From Paenibacillus donghaensis (lineage in GTDB: Bacteria; Bacillota; Bacilli; Paenibacillales; Paenibacillaceae): 64,000 nucleotides of DNA. The position numbers were made by a program, and so were the translations under genes. The notes under the pieces were generated by a model, which had not been told where the DNA came from, did not search any database, and saw only the letters and a list, made by a program, of their open reading frames with translations. Shown here in pieces: positions 1-9,601 of this stretch. The stretch is from positions 1,302,001 through 1,366,000 of the forward strand of contig NZ_CP021780.1 in the NCBI RefSeq assembly GCF_002192415.1. The letters run 5' to 3'. How positions within the stretch are numbered: the stretch's first letter is position 1; each line of letters starts with the position of its first letter.

Positions 1-717
1 TTTGAATACCCGGATGCAAGACAGGTAATATGGAATACCTTTTTGATTGCTTCATTGAAGATCATTGCTCATTTGATTGTGCCTTTTGTGTTTGCGCTGC
101 TGCTGAATGAAGTGCGCAAAATAATGCTGAAACGGGTCATCCAGACCTTCGTGTATCTGCCTCATTTTCTCTCCTGGGTTATACTCGGCGGCATTCTGCT
201 GGATATGCTCTCCACGGATGGCGGGCTGGTCAACCAACTGCTGGGACTGTTCGGACTGGAGCCTGTGTTTTTCCTGGGAGACGGTACCTGGTTCCGAATA
301 ACGGTAATTGTCAGTGATGTTTGGAAGGATTTTGGCTTCTCCACTATCATTTTCTTGGCAGCGCTTGCAGGGGTGAATCCGGAGATGTATGAAGCGGCAG
401 TGATTGATGGAGCCAACCGCTGGCGGCAGGTGCTGTCGATTACCATTCCGACGATGATTCCGATTGCTGTAGTCGTAGCCACCTTATCGCTGGGCAATAT
501 TCTAAATGCCGGATTCGACCAGATCTTTAACCTGTATAATCCGCTGGTTTATGAAAAAGGCGATATCATCGATACTTATGTATACCGCGTAGGCTTGATT
601 GGAGGCGACTTCGGCTTTGGTACGGCAGTCGGGGTGTTCAAATCGATTGTCAGTCTGGTACTGATTACTATTTCCTACCGTTTGGCTTACAAGCTGGCAG
701 GTTACCGCATTTTCTAG
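1..717 (+). CDS. Carbohydrate ABC transporter permease, LplB/YtmP-like type (5' end outside window)
   Basis: The reading frame is open to the first base, so the N-terminus lies upstream; at least 238 residues are present and end at a TAG. Several hydrophobic membrane segments are visible. The permease signature that contacts the ATPase reads EAAVIDGANRWRQVLSITIP (near residues 130-150), a good match to the EAA loop of MalF/LplB-type permeases of the CUT1 group. It would form the membrane channel of a sugar importer with the next gene, 17 bases downstream. No ATPase gene is nearby, which is usual for Paenibacillus CUT1 systems that share an MsmX-like ATPase. The substrate is not readable from sequence. 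Confidence 0.9.
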   Translation, partial: FEYPDARQVIWNTFLIASLKIIAHLIVPFVFALLLNEVRKIMLKRVIQTFVYLPHFLSWVILGGILLDMLSTDGGLVNQLLGLFGLEPVFFLGDGTWFRITVIVSDVWKDFGFSTIIFLAALAGVNPEMYEAAVIDGANRWRQVLSITIPTMIPIAVVVATLSLGNILNAGFDQIFNLYNPLVYEKGDIIDTYVYRVGLIGGDFGFGTAVGVFKSIVSLVLITISYRLAYKLAGYRIF

Positions 718-734
718 AAAGGGAGGATCACCGT

Positions 735-1616
735 ATGCATTACCGCTCCACATCATACCGCATTTTTTCCATTGTAAACGGAATATTCCTGTCTCTCTTG
801 GCTCTGCTCTGTATTCTGCCGCTTGTTCACGTATTGGCCGTATCGTTAAGCTCTTCTACAGCGGCGGATGCGAACCTGGTGAAGCTGTGGCCGATAGGAT
901 TTACGACGGATGCCTATAAAGTGACGCTTGGGAATGACCGTTTCATGTCATCCTTCGGTATCTCGGTGCTGCGTACCGTGCTGGGCACAGGCTTGTCCCT
1001 GCTCCTGTCTATTCTGGTAGGGTATGCGCTGTCCAAGGAAATCAATGAATTTAAAGGACGCGATATGTACGCCTGGTTTTTTGTCTTCACGATGCTGTTC
1101 AGCGGGGGATTAATCCCGACGTATATCGTGGTTCAGAAAATGGGGCTGATCAACAGCATTTGGGCGCTGGTGCTTCCCGGTGCCATGAGCGTCTACAATA
1201 CGATCCTGCTGATGAATTTCTTCCGCACCGCTGTGCCGAAGGCACTGGAGGAAGCTGCTTTTATCGACGGGGCCGGGCACTTCCGCGCGCTGCGCAGCAT
1301 TTATCTACCGATCTCGTTGCCTTCACTGGCTACTATTTCATTGTTCACGATGGTAGGTCACTGGAATGCGTGGTTCGACGGACTGATCTATATCACCGAT
1401 GCGGCCAAATATCCGATGTCCACCTTGCTGCAGACTATAGTGGTTCAGCGTGACCTCAGCAGCATGAGCGTCAGCGCGGATGAGATTCAGGCCTTGTCCA
1501 ACCGGACAGTCAAGACGGCGCAGATATTTATCGCTACCTTGCCGATTATTTTAGTCTATCCGTTTTTGCAGCGCTTTTTCGTCAAAGGAATTGTGCTCGG
1601 ATCGGTAAAAGAGTAA
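735..1616 (+). CDS. Carbohydrate ABC transporter permease, LplC/YtcP-like type
   Basis: A 293-residue membrane protein with about six hydrophobic segments, starting at an ATG after GGGAGGATCACC. The EAA loop reads EEAAFIDGAGHFRALRSIYL (about residues 174-193), typical of the second CUT1 permease, and the C-terminus RFFVKGIVLGSVKE matches the conserved ending of LplC/YtcP proteins. It follows the first permease by 17 bases and precedes the solute-binding lipoprotein by about 20 bases, so the three form one operon. The inferred role is the second half of the transmembrane channel for an oligosaccharide or uronide. Confidence 0.93.
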   Translation: MHYRSTSYRIFSIVNGIFLSLLALLCILPLVHVLAVSLSSSTAADANLVKLWPIGFTTDAYKVTLGNDRFMSSFGISVLRTVLGTGLSLLLSILVGYALSKEINEFKGRDMYAWFFVFTMLFSGGLIPTYIVVQKMGLINSIWALVLPGAMSVYNTILLMNFFRTAVPKALEEAAFIDGAGHFRALRSIYLPISLPSLATISLFTMVGHWNAWFDGLIYITDAAKYPMSTLLQTIVVQRDLSSMSVSADEIQALSNRTVKTAQIFIATLPIILVYPFLQRFFVKGIVLGSVKE

Positions 1617-1637
1617 ACACATACAGGAGGAATGAAC

Positions 1638-3320
1638 ATGAGCACAAAATCCGCTAAATTAATCTCCACGGTACTTTCACTTACGCTGGGCTTGTCCCTG
1701 CTGGCAGGCTGCGGCGGAGAGGCGAACAACAATAGCAGCAGCAAACCGGCTGAAGGGGCTGCCGGTAATGAGATTGTTGACGGGAAATACAAGGAGCCGG
1801 TCAAGATCAAGGTGGCCCGGCAGTTGACAGCGGATGTGACCTTCCGCAGTGGCGAGGATATTAACAACAACCCCCATAAGACGTGGGCCAAGGACAAATT
1901 CAACATTGACCTGGATTATGTGTGGACGGCTGACAGCAGCTCAATCGATACCAAGATCCGGCTGATGCTCTCGGCCAATGAAGCACTGCCCGATGTGATC
2001 CAGTTCCGCGGCTCGCAGGATGTGGCGGATGCGCTGATTGATTCCGGCAAGTTCCTGGCGATTAATGACCTGTTCGAACAGTATGCCGGAGACAGCCTGA
2101 AGAGTGCATTAGCTGAAGATCCTACAGTCTGGAATCCGTACACCCGTGATGGGTAGCGGTATGGCATTCCGGTACTGGACTATGCATACAACAATGATCC
2201 GGTGCTCTGGATCCGTGACGACTGGATGAAGAAGTTCGGACTTACGGCGCCGTCCACCGTGGAGGAGCTGGAGAAGATGATGGAGGTCTTTGCTACCCAG
2301 GACCCGGACGGCAATGGCAAGAAGGATACGGTCGGACTGGCCATAGGTATCAAGGACGGCTTCAAAACCTGGGGACCGGCGGATACAGCCTTTCTGTTCG
2401 GCGCCTATGGCACCATCCCCAATCAATGGAATCTAAGCGACAGTAAGGACCTGGAGTACGGGTCAGTCCAGCCGGAAGTGAAGCCGGTGCTGGCCAAGCT
2501 GCGCGATTGGATGAGCAAAGGCTATATTCATAAAGAAGCCGGACTGCAGGATGCAGGCAAAGCACTGGAATTGTTTGCAGCAGGCAAAGCCGGAATCGTG
2601 ACTGCCCCTTATTGGGCCTATGGCTGGGTGCTGCCAGGTGTCAAGGAGGTTGATCCGAAGGCCGAATACAGCGCCTATCCGCTGCCGGCAGGACCGGACG
2701 GCAAGGTGGGCCGCGGGCAATCGGGAACTTCCAACGGCGTGATTCTGATCAACAAAGAGTTCGCCCATCCTGAAGCGCTGTTCCTGTACATCAACTACCT
2801 GTTCGACAATCAGGGCGTCGAGGGCAGCGATTTGGAGTATGGCTACCTGGAGGGGTACGATTATATACTGAAGGATGGCCAGCCTGTATGGGACAGCGAG
2901 CAATTCCCGGCAGATGCTCCGTTTATGCCTGCGCCTAAATACACGCTGACCTTTGATGGTGCGCGCATTCCTTCGCAGATGATGAAGACGATGAGTGAGC
3001 TGGCCGGAGGGAAAGAGCCGCAGAGCACGTTTGAGAAGAAAGCGGCCATGGACCTGCCAGGCAATATCAAGGCCGGCGCGGTTAACTATGAGCAGCGTGA
3101 GAGCGCGATGCCCAATATGTTCAACGGCTCCAACACCAAAACGATGAAGAAACGTTGGGATTTCCTCTCCCAGCTGGAGAAGGAAACCTTCAACAAGATC
3201 ATTTACGGCGATCTTCCGCTGGAGCATTTCGATGAATTCGTAAGCCAGTGGAACAGCTCCGGCGGGGAGACCATCACCAAGGAAGTCAACGAATGGTACC
3301 AGTCCGTCAAGACTCCATAA
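1638..3320 (+). pseudogene. Extracellular solute-binding lipoprotein of the sugar importer, interrupted by an in-frame TAG
   Basis: The start at 1638 has AGGAGG seven bases upstream. The product begins with a lipoprotein signal peptide ending in the lipobox LLAGC (Cys about residue 25), followed by a Ser/Asn/Gly linker. The frame meets TAG at 2154-2156 within NPYTRDG-stop-RYGIPVLDY and then stays open in the same frame to 3320. Homologous LplA/YtcQ-like proteins are about 550 residues long, matching the combined 560 codons. A lysine AAG to TAG change would explain the stop. If real, it cuts the protein to about 172 residues and should disable uptake; a sequencing error is the alternative. It shares an operon with the two permeases and is followed by YesMN-type regulators. 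Confidence 0.88.
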
Positions 3321-3348
3321 GGGATAGCAACTAAAATAGAAGGAAGAA

Positions 3349-3390
3349 CCTTCCGGTGCCCTGCAGTCTGCGCATGCCGGAGGGTTTCTC
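3349..3390 (+). terminator. Possible terminator between importer and sensor genes
   Basis: CCTTCCGG at 3349 pairs with CCGGAGGG at 3377 (one G-U pair), followed by TTTCTCC. The short pyrimidine tract makes it weak, so it may only attenuate read-through into the kinase gene. Confidence 0.45.
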
Positions 3391-3411
3391 CATTCAAAGG
3401 GGCTTTAACGA

Positions 3412-5154
3412 ATGCCGAAGGCGAACCTGTTCAAAAAAGTGCTGTTAATTCTATGTATGGTGCTCCTGCCGCTTACACTGATGTTAATGTATGTGAGCCA
3501 GGTGAGTATCAGCGTAGTGCGCGAGGAGATTGAAACCAACAGCCGCAGCCGGCTGTCTTTCTATATGCAGCGGCTGGACAGCGAGTTCAATAACTTCGTT
3601 AGCTCTATAGCCAATCTGAACAAGGATACCGACATTCAGAAGTTCACCCAGATGGAGGAGAACGCCACCGACTATACCAAGCTTAAATATAAGCTGGAGT
3701 CAGGCAAAGAGCTGAGTTCGATCAATTATGGCAGCTGGGAGCATGCGTACACGCTGTATGCTGCGAACTCAGGCGAGATGGTAAGCACACATTCTTCAGT
3801 CCGTTACAACGATTATTTTCTACAAAAGCTGCAGGAACAGCGATACGAGCAGCTGGTATGGAAATATGACGATCCGCAGCTTCCCCATATACGTCCGGCG
3901 TTCGTCTGGTGGGTATCCCAGCCCTTTGCCCCGCTGAGTGCCGCTGCGGATGCCAACACCATTACCGAGATTCGGGTAAATATCCGCGATCTGGCGGGGA
4001 TGCTGGATGAATTCAAGGGAGAGAGTTCAGGGGTGCCATTTCTGTATCATGCCGGTGCGCCTGTGATTTCCCCGGCAGGATCTGACCAGAGGGAAATTTC
4101 AGAAATTGCCGTGCGCTTTAGCGGGCAGTCTGGCGGAGAAGCGGAGGGCACCTTCACCGCCAGGGTAGAAGGAGTGGTGTACATGGTCAGCTATACTACT
4201 TCGGTTGCACTGGACTGGGCACTGATCGAATATGTGCCGCTGGAGCAGATTCTGCAGCCGATTACCACCAGCCGTAAACTGATGTGGCTGTTTATGGGGC
4301 TGCTGGTCACCTTGGCTGTGCTTTCCGCTTACCTGCTGTACCGCAACATCCAGGTGCCGATCCGCAAGCTGTATGTTGCGGCCAAGAAGCTGGAGGGCGG
4401 CAGCTACGCCTACCGCCTGCCCCGCAACCGAAACGATGAGTTCGGGTATCTGTTTGAGCAGTTCAACAACATGACCGTCCAGATCGGTGACCTGATCGAC
4501 CGCGTGTATGCCGAGAAGCTGCGTTCCCGGGAAGCCACACTGAAGCAGCTGCAGTCGCAGATCAACCCTCATTTTCTATATAACTGCTTATTCTTTATCA
4601 AGAATATGACCCGGCTTGGAGAGAAGGAGACGGTTATGGCCATGGCCGTGAAGCTGGGGGATTTCTTCCGCTATACCACGCACGTGGACCAGCAGGAGGC
4701 GACGCTGCGCGAGGAGGTCACCTTGGTAGACAACTACTTGTCCATTCAGCAGATGCGGATGAAGCGGCTGCGCTTCGAGATCTCAGTGCCGGAAGAGCTG
4801 ATGGAGCTGAGCATTCCCCGTCTGCTGCTGCAGCCATTGGTGGAGAATGCCGTTGTCCATGGCATTGAACCGAAGGAAGGAGAGGCGCTGATTCAAGTCA
4901 GAGGGGAGACCCTTAACGTTAACGGCAGACCTGTATATGTCATTACTGTGGAGGATAATGGTGTCGGCATGACTGAGGAGGCCTTGCAGGCTCTGCTTGC
5001 CTCATTGAAGCGCAGCCAGGAAGCGGCAGGCAATTGCGGCTTGCGCAATGTGCATCAACGGCTGGTGCTCCGCTTCAGCAGCGGCTCGGGCCTGAGCATG
5101 GAAAGGTCTGAGCTTGGAGGCCTGAAGGTTGCTATCTGCTGGTCGGAGCTGTAA
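3412..5154 (+). CDS. Sensor histidine kinase, YesM-like (two-component sugar sensing)
   Basis: A 580-residue membrane kinase. Residues about 8-30 form the first membrane segment and about 285-307 the second, enclosing a 250-residue extracellular sensor domain. A HAMP linker follows (about 308-360). The His_kinase box QSQINPHFLYNCLFF puts the phosphorylated histidine at about residue 387. The ATPase domain shows PLVENAVVHGIEP and VEDNGVGM. This is the HPK7 (LytS/YesM) type usual for sugar-responsive regulators in Bacillales. The partner regulator begins 52 bases downstream. It probably senses an extracellular sugar or the loaded binding protein and induces the upstream importer; the ligand is unknown. 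Confidence 0.93.
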   Translation: MPKANLFKKVLLILCMVLLPLTLMLMYVSQVSISVVREEIETNSRSRLSFYMQRLDSEFNNFVSSIANLNKDTDIQKFTQMEENATDYTKLKYKLESGKELSSINYGSWEHAYTLYAANSGEMVSTHSSVRYNDYFLQKLQEQRYEQLVWKYDDPQLPHIRPAFVWWVSQPFAPLSAAADANTITEIRVNIRDLAGMLDEFKGESSGVPFLYHAGAPVISPAGSDQREISEIAVRFSGQSGGEAEGTFTARVEGVVYMVSYTTSVALDWALIEYVPLEQILQPITTSRKLMWLFMGLLVTLAVLSAYLLYRNIQVPIRKLYVAAKKLEGGSYAYRLPRNRNDEFGYLFEQFNNMTVQIGDLIDRVYAEKLRSREATLKQLQSQINPHFLYNCLFFIKNMTRLGEKETVMAMAVKLGDFFRYTTHVDQQEATLREEVTLVDNYLSIQQMRMKRLRFEISVPEELMELSIPRLLLQPLVENAVVHGIEPKEGEALIQVRGETLNVNGRPVYVITVEDNGVGMTEEALQALLASLKRSQEAAGNCGLRNVHQRLVLRFSSGSGLSMERSELGGLKVAICWSEL

Positions 5155-5206
5155 GAAGAGAGTGACAGAGGTATCATACTAAGCTGACGCAAGAGGAGAC
5201 TGTGCG

Positions 5207-6862
5207 ATGTTTCAGGTGCTGATTGTAGATGATGAAGAGTCGGTAGTGGAAGGAGTGGCCGCTACCCTTCCTTGCCCCAGGCTGGGTATTGAGGCCATTC
5301 ACAAAGCGTTCTCTGCTTCGGAGGCATTGGCAACGCTGGCTAAACATCCTGTGGATCTGTTGATTACCGATATCCGCATGCCTGGTATGTCGGGTCTGGA
5401 GCTGATGACCCGGGTGCAGGAGATCTCCCGCACGACGAAGTGTATCCTGCTGACCGGCTATGCCGATTTCGACTATGCCAAACAGGCGATCTCGGGCGGT
5501 GCTCTCAACTATCTGCTGAAGCCGGTGGATGACGAGGAGCTGATCACCGCCGTCGAGCAGGCGCTGGAGGCGAAACGCCAGGAATGGCAAGGTGTGGTCT
5601 CACGGGAGCGGACGGAACGAACACTTCAGGAGAACCTTCCGCTTCTGCGGCGCAATCTGCTGCTGGAGCTAACCCAGCGCAAGCGGTTGCCGCCGGAGGT
5701 GCTGGAGGGCAGAATGCAGACGCTTGGGCTGCCGTTTGCCCACGGAGATTTCATCGCATCTTTAATGGTGCGGCTGGAGGAGCCATTTATCCAATATGAC
5801 GATTACAATCTGCTCTTAATGGAATACGCTGTTACGAATATTGCCGAAGAGGTGCTGCAGGAGCATTATACGGTGTGGTCATGCCGCGATGCGCACGGCT
5901 ACCTTGTGTTCGCGCTAAAGCCGTTGCACAAGCAGTGGACCCCGGAGGCAGCCGGTGATCCGGCAGCAGCAAGCGCACTACAGCGCCCTCAGGCCACAGA
6001 GATACTGGAGCGGCTTGCCGGAGTGATCCAGAACTTCATACAGGCAACGATGAAGGGCAATATCTCGGTCTTCGGCGGAGCCTGGGGAGAATTCCCGGCC
6101 CATCTGGCGGATATGTACGAGGAAGGGATGCTGGCTTTCCGGCGGCACATCGGCGGCGGGTTCCTGCTCATTCAGCCGCAGGAGGACGCCTTAGCCCGGC
6201 CCATCCAGGCGATGTATCATCTGTATGAGCCACCTGTCTTGACCGATCTGCTCGAAGCGGGCCGCTGGGATGACTTCCGAAGCAAGATTGGCCGGATTCT
6301 GGCAGAGCTTGCGGAACGGTTCGTCGGCTCGGGGCAGCATGCGCTGGAGGCCTATTGGGCGATTGCCGGGGCGCTCGCGTATATCGCCCACAAGAGCGGG
6401 TATGGCCTGTTTGATCTGGTTACCGGAGACCGAAATCTGCTGGCCTTCGATTCCTTTCATTCCATCGGACAGATGCAGGCGCGGATTCTGGAGCTGGTGG
6501 ATCTGGTGCAGGCCGAGCTGGAAGGGGAAACCCGGCATGCCCATCATGTGATGATCCGCCGGATACACAGCTACATTGAACAGCATCTGCATAATGATGT
6601 TTCACTGCAGGCCATTGCCCAGGAGGTTTTTCTCCATCCGGTCTATGTGTCGCAGCTCTACAAGAACGTGATGGGCGAGAGCCTCAGTGATTATGTATTA
6701 AGGCAACGGATGGAGAAGGCTGCCTTTCAGATTAAACACAGCCGCAAAAAGGTATACGAGGTTGCCGAGCTGGTCGGTTACCAGCATGTCCCCTATTTTA
6801 TCAGAGTATTCAAGAAATATTACGGCATGCCACCGCAGGAATACCGTGATGCCCATAGCTAA
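5207..6862 (+). CDS. Response regulator with AraC-type DNA-binding domain, YesN-like
   Basis: A 551-residue regulator. The receiver domain occupies residues 1-125, with phospho-acceptor D55 in LLITDIRMPGMSG, an acidic DDEE pair near residue 10 and the conserved lysine in LLKPVDD. A long middle region without a clear domain links it to a C-terminal AraC/XylS pair of helix-turn-helices (about residues 450-551), including VYVSQLYKNVMGESLSDYV and the family ending FKKYYGMPPQEYR. It follows its kinase closely. It is inferred to activate the sugar importer upstream and possibly the truncated glycosidase downstream. Confidence 0.93.
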   Translation: MFQVLIVDDEESVVEGVAATLPCPRLGIEAIHKAFSASEALATLAKHPVDLLITDIRMPGMSGLELMTRVQEISRTTKCILLTGYADFDYAKQAISGGALNYLLKPVDDEELITAVEQALEAKRQEWQGVVSRERTERTLQENLPLLRRNLLLELTQRKRLPPEVLEGRMQTLGLPFAHGDFIASLMVRLEEPFIQYDDYNLLLMEYAVTNIAEEVLQEHYTVWSCRDAHGYLVFALKPLHKQWTPEAAGDPAAASALQRPQATEILERLAGVIQNFIQATMKGNISVFGGAWGEFPAHLADMYEEGMLAFRRHIGGGFLLIQPQEDALARPIQAMYHLYEPPVLTDLLEAGRWDDFRSKIGRILAELAERFVGSGQHALEAYWAIAGALAYIAHKSGYGLFDLVTGDRNLLAFDSFHSIGQMQARILELVDLVQAELEGETRHAHHVMIRRIHSYIEQHLHNDVSLQAIAQEVFLHPVYVSQLYKNVMGESLSDYVLRQRMEKAAFQIKHSRKKVYEVAELVGYQHVPYFIRVFKKYYGMPPQEYRDAHS

Positions 6863-6915
6863 AGGTTCCTCCTGGCAGTGGAAGTCTAATTCAAGTTAGA
6901 GGAGAGGACAGGACA

Positions 6916-7302
6916 ATGAAACTTCAGCAACAAGCCATGATTGATAACGAAGGGCCTTGGACCGATGCGGACGGACAGCCGATTCATGCGCATGGGGGAG
7001 GTATGCTTGAAGTATCCGGCTGGTACTACTGGCTGGGAGAGGACCGGCGTGAAAGGGTAAGAGTCTCCTGCTACCGTTCGCGCAATCTGGTGGACTGGGA
7101 GTTTCGCGGCCATGTGCTTACCTTGGATTCCCCCTTTCAGCCCCTCTACCGCCGCACCTCGCTGCTGAGCGCCCGAGTTCCGCTGGCCTTGTCAGCTGGC
7201 ACTACGTCTGAATCGGGTCTTGATCTGGCAGATCCGGCCTTCAGCCATGATTACCGGCAAGGGGCTGACCCGCGATTATTCCTGCTTGCTCCGGTGCGTT
7301 AG
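6916..7302 (+). pseudogene. Truncated glycosidase-like gene (GH43-type N-terminus)
   Basis: Starts at an ATG after TTAGAGGAGAGGAC. The first 75 or so residues resemble GH43-type beta-xylosidase/arabinanase N-termini: DADGQPIHAHGGGMLEVSG, then YYWLGED, then SRNLVDWEFRGHVL. After TLDSPFQPLYRRTSL the similarity stops, and about 45 low-complexity residues lead to a stop. Full GH43 enzymes exceed 300 residues and need downstream acidic residues that are absent, so the product should be inactive. Its place behind a sugar importer and YesMN pair fits a former catabolic gene of that locus. The family call rests on motif memory only. Confidence 0.6.
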
Positions 7303-7491
7303 GTTCGCAGGCCGGGCGTGTGGCAGTAGTCTGGCGGACTGTTGGCGGACTGTTTGACGTCTGTGTGAGCGGGTAAGTAATAGGCGTAAAGCGGTTTGAG
7401 TTGCAAGCCGTGCATAAACCCTGTTACTTCTGCCATCCTATTACACAGGAAGTAATCTAACTATCCCACTTGCATTGCGAAAGGAGAATGG

Positions 7492-8364
7492 ATGATGTCA
7501 GACAGTACCCAAACACAGCAAACTATGCCCCCGCAGGTGCAGAACCGCCAGCCGGGAATCGAAAGTGAAATGAAGCCGCGTCCGAAATACGAGCCGACCA
7601 ATTATAAAGCCGCCGGCAAATTGCTGGGCAAAGCCGCGCTAATCACCGGCGGGGACAGCGGCATTGGCCGCTCGGTCGCCGTGCTGTTCGCGAAGGAAGG
7701 CGCAGACGTGGTGATCTCCTACCTGAACGAGCATTCCGATGCCGAGGAAACGAAACGTCAGGTGGAGCAGGAGGGCCGCAAATGCGTCCTGATCCCTGGC
7801 GATATCGGAGTTGAGGCCTTCTGCCAGGATCTGATCAACCAGACCATCAAGGAGCTTGGCAAGCTGGACATCCTGATCAACAATGCTGCCGAGCAGCATC
7901 CGCAGGACAAGATAGAGGATATTACAGCCGAGCAGCTGGAGCGGACGTTCCGCACCAATATTTTCTCGATGTTCTATCTGACGAAGGCGGCTATGCCGCA
8001 TCTGCGGGAAGGCTCTAACATCATCAACACGACCTCCATTACAGCCTACCGAGGCAACCCGCAGCTGCTGGATTACGCTTCGACCAAGGGTGCAATTCTC
8101 AGCTTCACACGCTCCTTGTCCACGAATCTGGCTGAACAAGGCATTCGTGTCAACGCCGTAGCCCCCGGCCCAATCTGGACGCCGCTGATTCCATCTACCT
8201 TCGATGCCAAGAAGGTCAGCGAATTTGGCGGTACCCAGCCGATGAAACGTCCAGGGCAGCCGGAGGAACTGGCACCGGCCTATGTCTACTTGGCCTCCGA
8301 CGATTCCAGCTATGTGACCGGACAGGTTATCCATGTCAACGGCGGCGAGATTATCAACGGTTAA
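7492..8364 (+). CDS. SDR-family oxidoreductase, YhdF/YgfF-like general stress type
   Basis: A 290-residue short-chain dehydrogenase. After a Gln/Pro-rich N-terminal extension of about 45 residues come the NAD(P)-binding motif ITGGDSGIGRS, the NNAAEQHP segment, the catalytic Ser in TTSITAY and YASTK as the Tyr-x-x-x-Lys pair, and the terminal VTGQVIHVNGGE. The extended N-terminus (QNRQPGIESEMKP) is typical of a glucose-dehydrogenase-like subgroup known as stress genes in Bacillus. Two tandem ATG codons follow AAAGGAGA. It stands alone, with a strong terminator 30 bases after the stop. The substrate is not predictable. Confidence 0.9.
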   Translation: MMSDSTQTQQTMPPQVQNRQPGIESEMKPRPKYEPTNYKAAGKLLGKAALITGGDSGIGRSVAVLFAKEGADVVISYLNEHSDAEETKRQVEQEGRKCVLIPGDIGVEAFCQDLINQTIKELGKLDILINNAAEQHPQDKIEDITAEQLERTFRTNIFSMFYLTKAAMPHLREGSNIINTTSITAYRGNPQLLDYASTKGAILSFTRSLSTNLAEQGIRVNAVAPGPIWTPLIPSTFDAKKVSEFGGTQPMKRPGQPEELAPAYVYLASDDSSYVTGQVIHVNGGEIING

Positions 8365-8394
8365 GGCCTACGATCCTATCGTCATCTTTCTAAG

Positions 8395-8424
8395 CTGCAG
8401 TCCGTTTCGCGGGCTGCAGTTTTT
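8395..8424 (+). terminator. Rho-independent terminator of the SDR gene
   Basis: CTGCAGTCCG at 8395 pairs with CGGGCTGCAG at 8410-8419 across a short TTTCG loop (one T-G pair), followed by TTTTT. Confidence 0.85.
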
Positions 8425-8545
8425 GGCATTCTGCGGAGGGTCTAGGAGGGCGTGCACCTGCGATTTGCGCAATTTATTATTTTACAATGCTTCTTCAGGA
8501 ATATTGTGTTAGTATTTATAGTGAAATTGACAAGTTCATAGCTAT

Positions 8546-8632
8546 CGCTAGGGGGGCCGCAAGGCTGAGATGAACATAATGTTCGGACCCTTTGAACCTG
8601 ATCTGGTTTATACCAGCGTAGGGAAGTGAAGT
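8546..8632 (+). promoter_or_regulatory. TPP riboswitch (THI element)
   Basis: The conserved thi-box landmarks are present in order: GGGGGGCCGC at 8550, GGCTGAGATGA at 8564, GACCCTTTGAACCTGATCTG at 8586 and ATACCAGCGTAGGGAAG near 8611-8627. This is the aptamer that binds thiamine pyrophosphate. It lies about 135 bases before tenI and is followed by a terminator hairpin, so it should shut off the thiazole genes when TPP is plentiful. Confidence 0.96.
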
Positions 8633-8683
8633 ACGAATGACTGTAAGCGGGCCATCATGCGCCTTATTCTTCTACAGCTTTTC

Positions 8684-8715
8684 TGCTGCCTTCCGTTGTT
8701 GGAGGCGGCTTTTTT
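8684..8715 (+). terminator. Riboswitch expression-platform terminator
   Basis: GCTGCCTTCC pairs, with one bulged base, with GGAGGCGGC across a GTTGTT loop, followed by TTTTTT at 8710-8715. Its position between aptamer and first gene marks it as the conditional terminator. Confidence 0.8.
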
Positions 8716-8766
8716 GCGTTTCAGATCACGGGCTGCAGCGGGTTATGAAAGTAAAGGAGGCGGCGC

Positions 8767-9429
8767 ATGGCGCGTAAAGAACTGCATCTGATTTCTGACG
8801 GGAAGCGGGCAGTGGCTCCATTTATAGAAATGGCTGCTGCGGTCCATCCCTTACTGGATTATATCCATCTGCGGGAGAAGCAGTGGTCCGCCCTGGAGCT
8901 GCTGGCTGCCGCCGAGCAGCTCCAGCATGTGGGGGTTCCGGCATCCAAGCTGGTCATTAACGACCGGCTGGATGTGGCCCTGGCCGCAGGCGCGGCAGGG
9001 GTTCAATTGGCCTGGCATAGTCTGGGTCCGGCCGCTGCCCGGCCGCTCGCGCCGTATCTTCGGCTGGGCCGGTCGGTGCACTCTCCGGCGGAGGCGGCTG
9101 AAGCTGCCCGGCAAGGGGCCGATTACTGCCTGTTCGGCCATGTATTCCCCACAGGCAGCAAGCCGGGGCAACGTGAGCGCGGGCTGGCAGAGCTGGCAGA
9201 AGCCGTGGGCTGCTGCCGGATTCCGCTGATTGCCATTGGCGGCATCCGGCCGGAGCATGCCGGGCAGATCCTCGCAGCGGGTGCGGCGGGAATCGCAGTG
9301 ATGTCCGGCATCTGCAGCGCTGCTGATCCGGTGGCTGCGGCCGAAGCTTATTATGCTGCGGTTCAGGCTCCGCAAGCAGGTGAAGGAGGTGTACAGGATG
9401 AAGCTGCGCATCAACGGACGATCCGTTGA
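8767..9429 (+). CDS. tenI: Thiazole tautomerase TenI (ThiE-like fold)
   Basis: A 220-residue TIM-barrel protein of the ThiE/TenI family, starting at an ATG after GGAGGCGGCGC. It has VINDRLDVALAAGAAGVQL, followed by FGHVFPTGSK. TenI proteins have this GHVF segment with the catalytic His, whereas thiamine phosphate synthases show GP-x-FPT, so TenI is preferred over ThiE. The C-terminal phosphate loop AIGGIRPEHAGQILAAGAAG and GIAVMSGI also fit. It would aromatise the thiazole carboxylate phosphate made by ThiG. It is the first gene after the TPP riboswitch and its end overlaps thiS. Confidence 0.85.
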   Translation: MARKELHLISDGKRAVAPFIEMAAAVHPLLDYIHLREKQWSALELLAAAEQLQHVGVPASKLVINDRLDVALAAGAAGVQLAWHSLGPAAARPLAPYLRLGRSVHSPAEAAEAARQGADYCLFGHVFPTGSKPGQRERGLAELAEAVGCCRIPLIAIGGIRPEHAGQILAAGAAGIAVMSGICSAADPVAAAEAYYAAVQAPQAGEGGVQDEAAHQRTIR

Positions 9430-9601
9430 ATATTCCGACAGCTGCCGGACGGTAGCGGATCTGGTAGCTATGCCCGACTGGGCCAAGCGGCTGCTGATCG
9501 TGGAGCTTAACGGCGAAATTGTCAGCAAGGAGGCGTATCAAGACACCGCGCTTGCCGAAGGGGACCGGATTGAGCTGGTGCATTTTGTCGGCGGCGGCTG
9601 A
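9398..9601 (+). CDS. thiS: Sulfur carrier protein ThiS
   Basis: A 67-residue ubiquitin-like protein. The ATG at 9398 is chosen because GAAGGAGGTG lies just upstream and the product then begins MKLRINGRSVEY as in other ThiS proteins. It ends in HFVGGG, providing the C-terminal Gly-Gly that is adenylated and thiocarboxylated to carry sulfur to ThiG. It overlaps the end of tenI by 32 bases, so translation is probably coupled. No adenylating ThiF is seen in the window. Confidence 0.93.
   Translation: MKLRINGRSVEYSDSCRTVADLVAMPDWAKRLLIVELNGEIVSKEAYQDTALAEGDRIELVHFVGGG

Noticed and set aside
2154..2156. TAG read as pyrrolysine or another recoded residue
   Set aside because: No Pyl machinery or recoding structure is visible and the protein family has an ordinary lysine-like position here; a nonsense change or sequencing error is simpler.
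8767..9429. Thiamine phosphate synthase ThiE
   Set aside because: The GHVFPT segment and the tenI-thiS-thiG context fit TenI better than ThiE.
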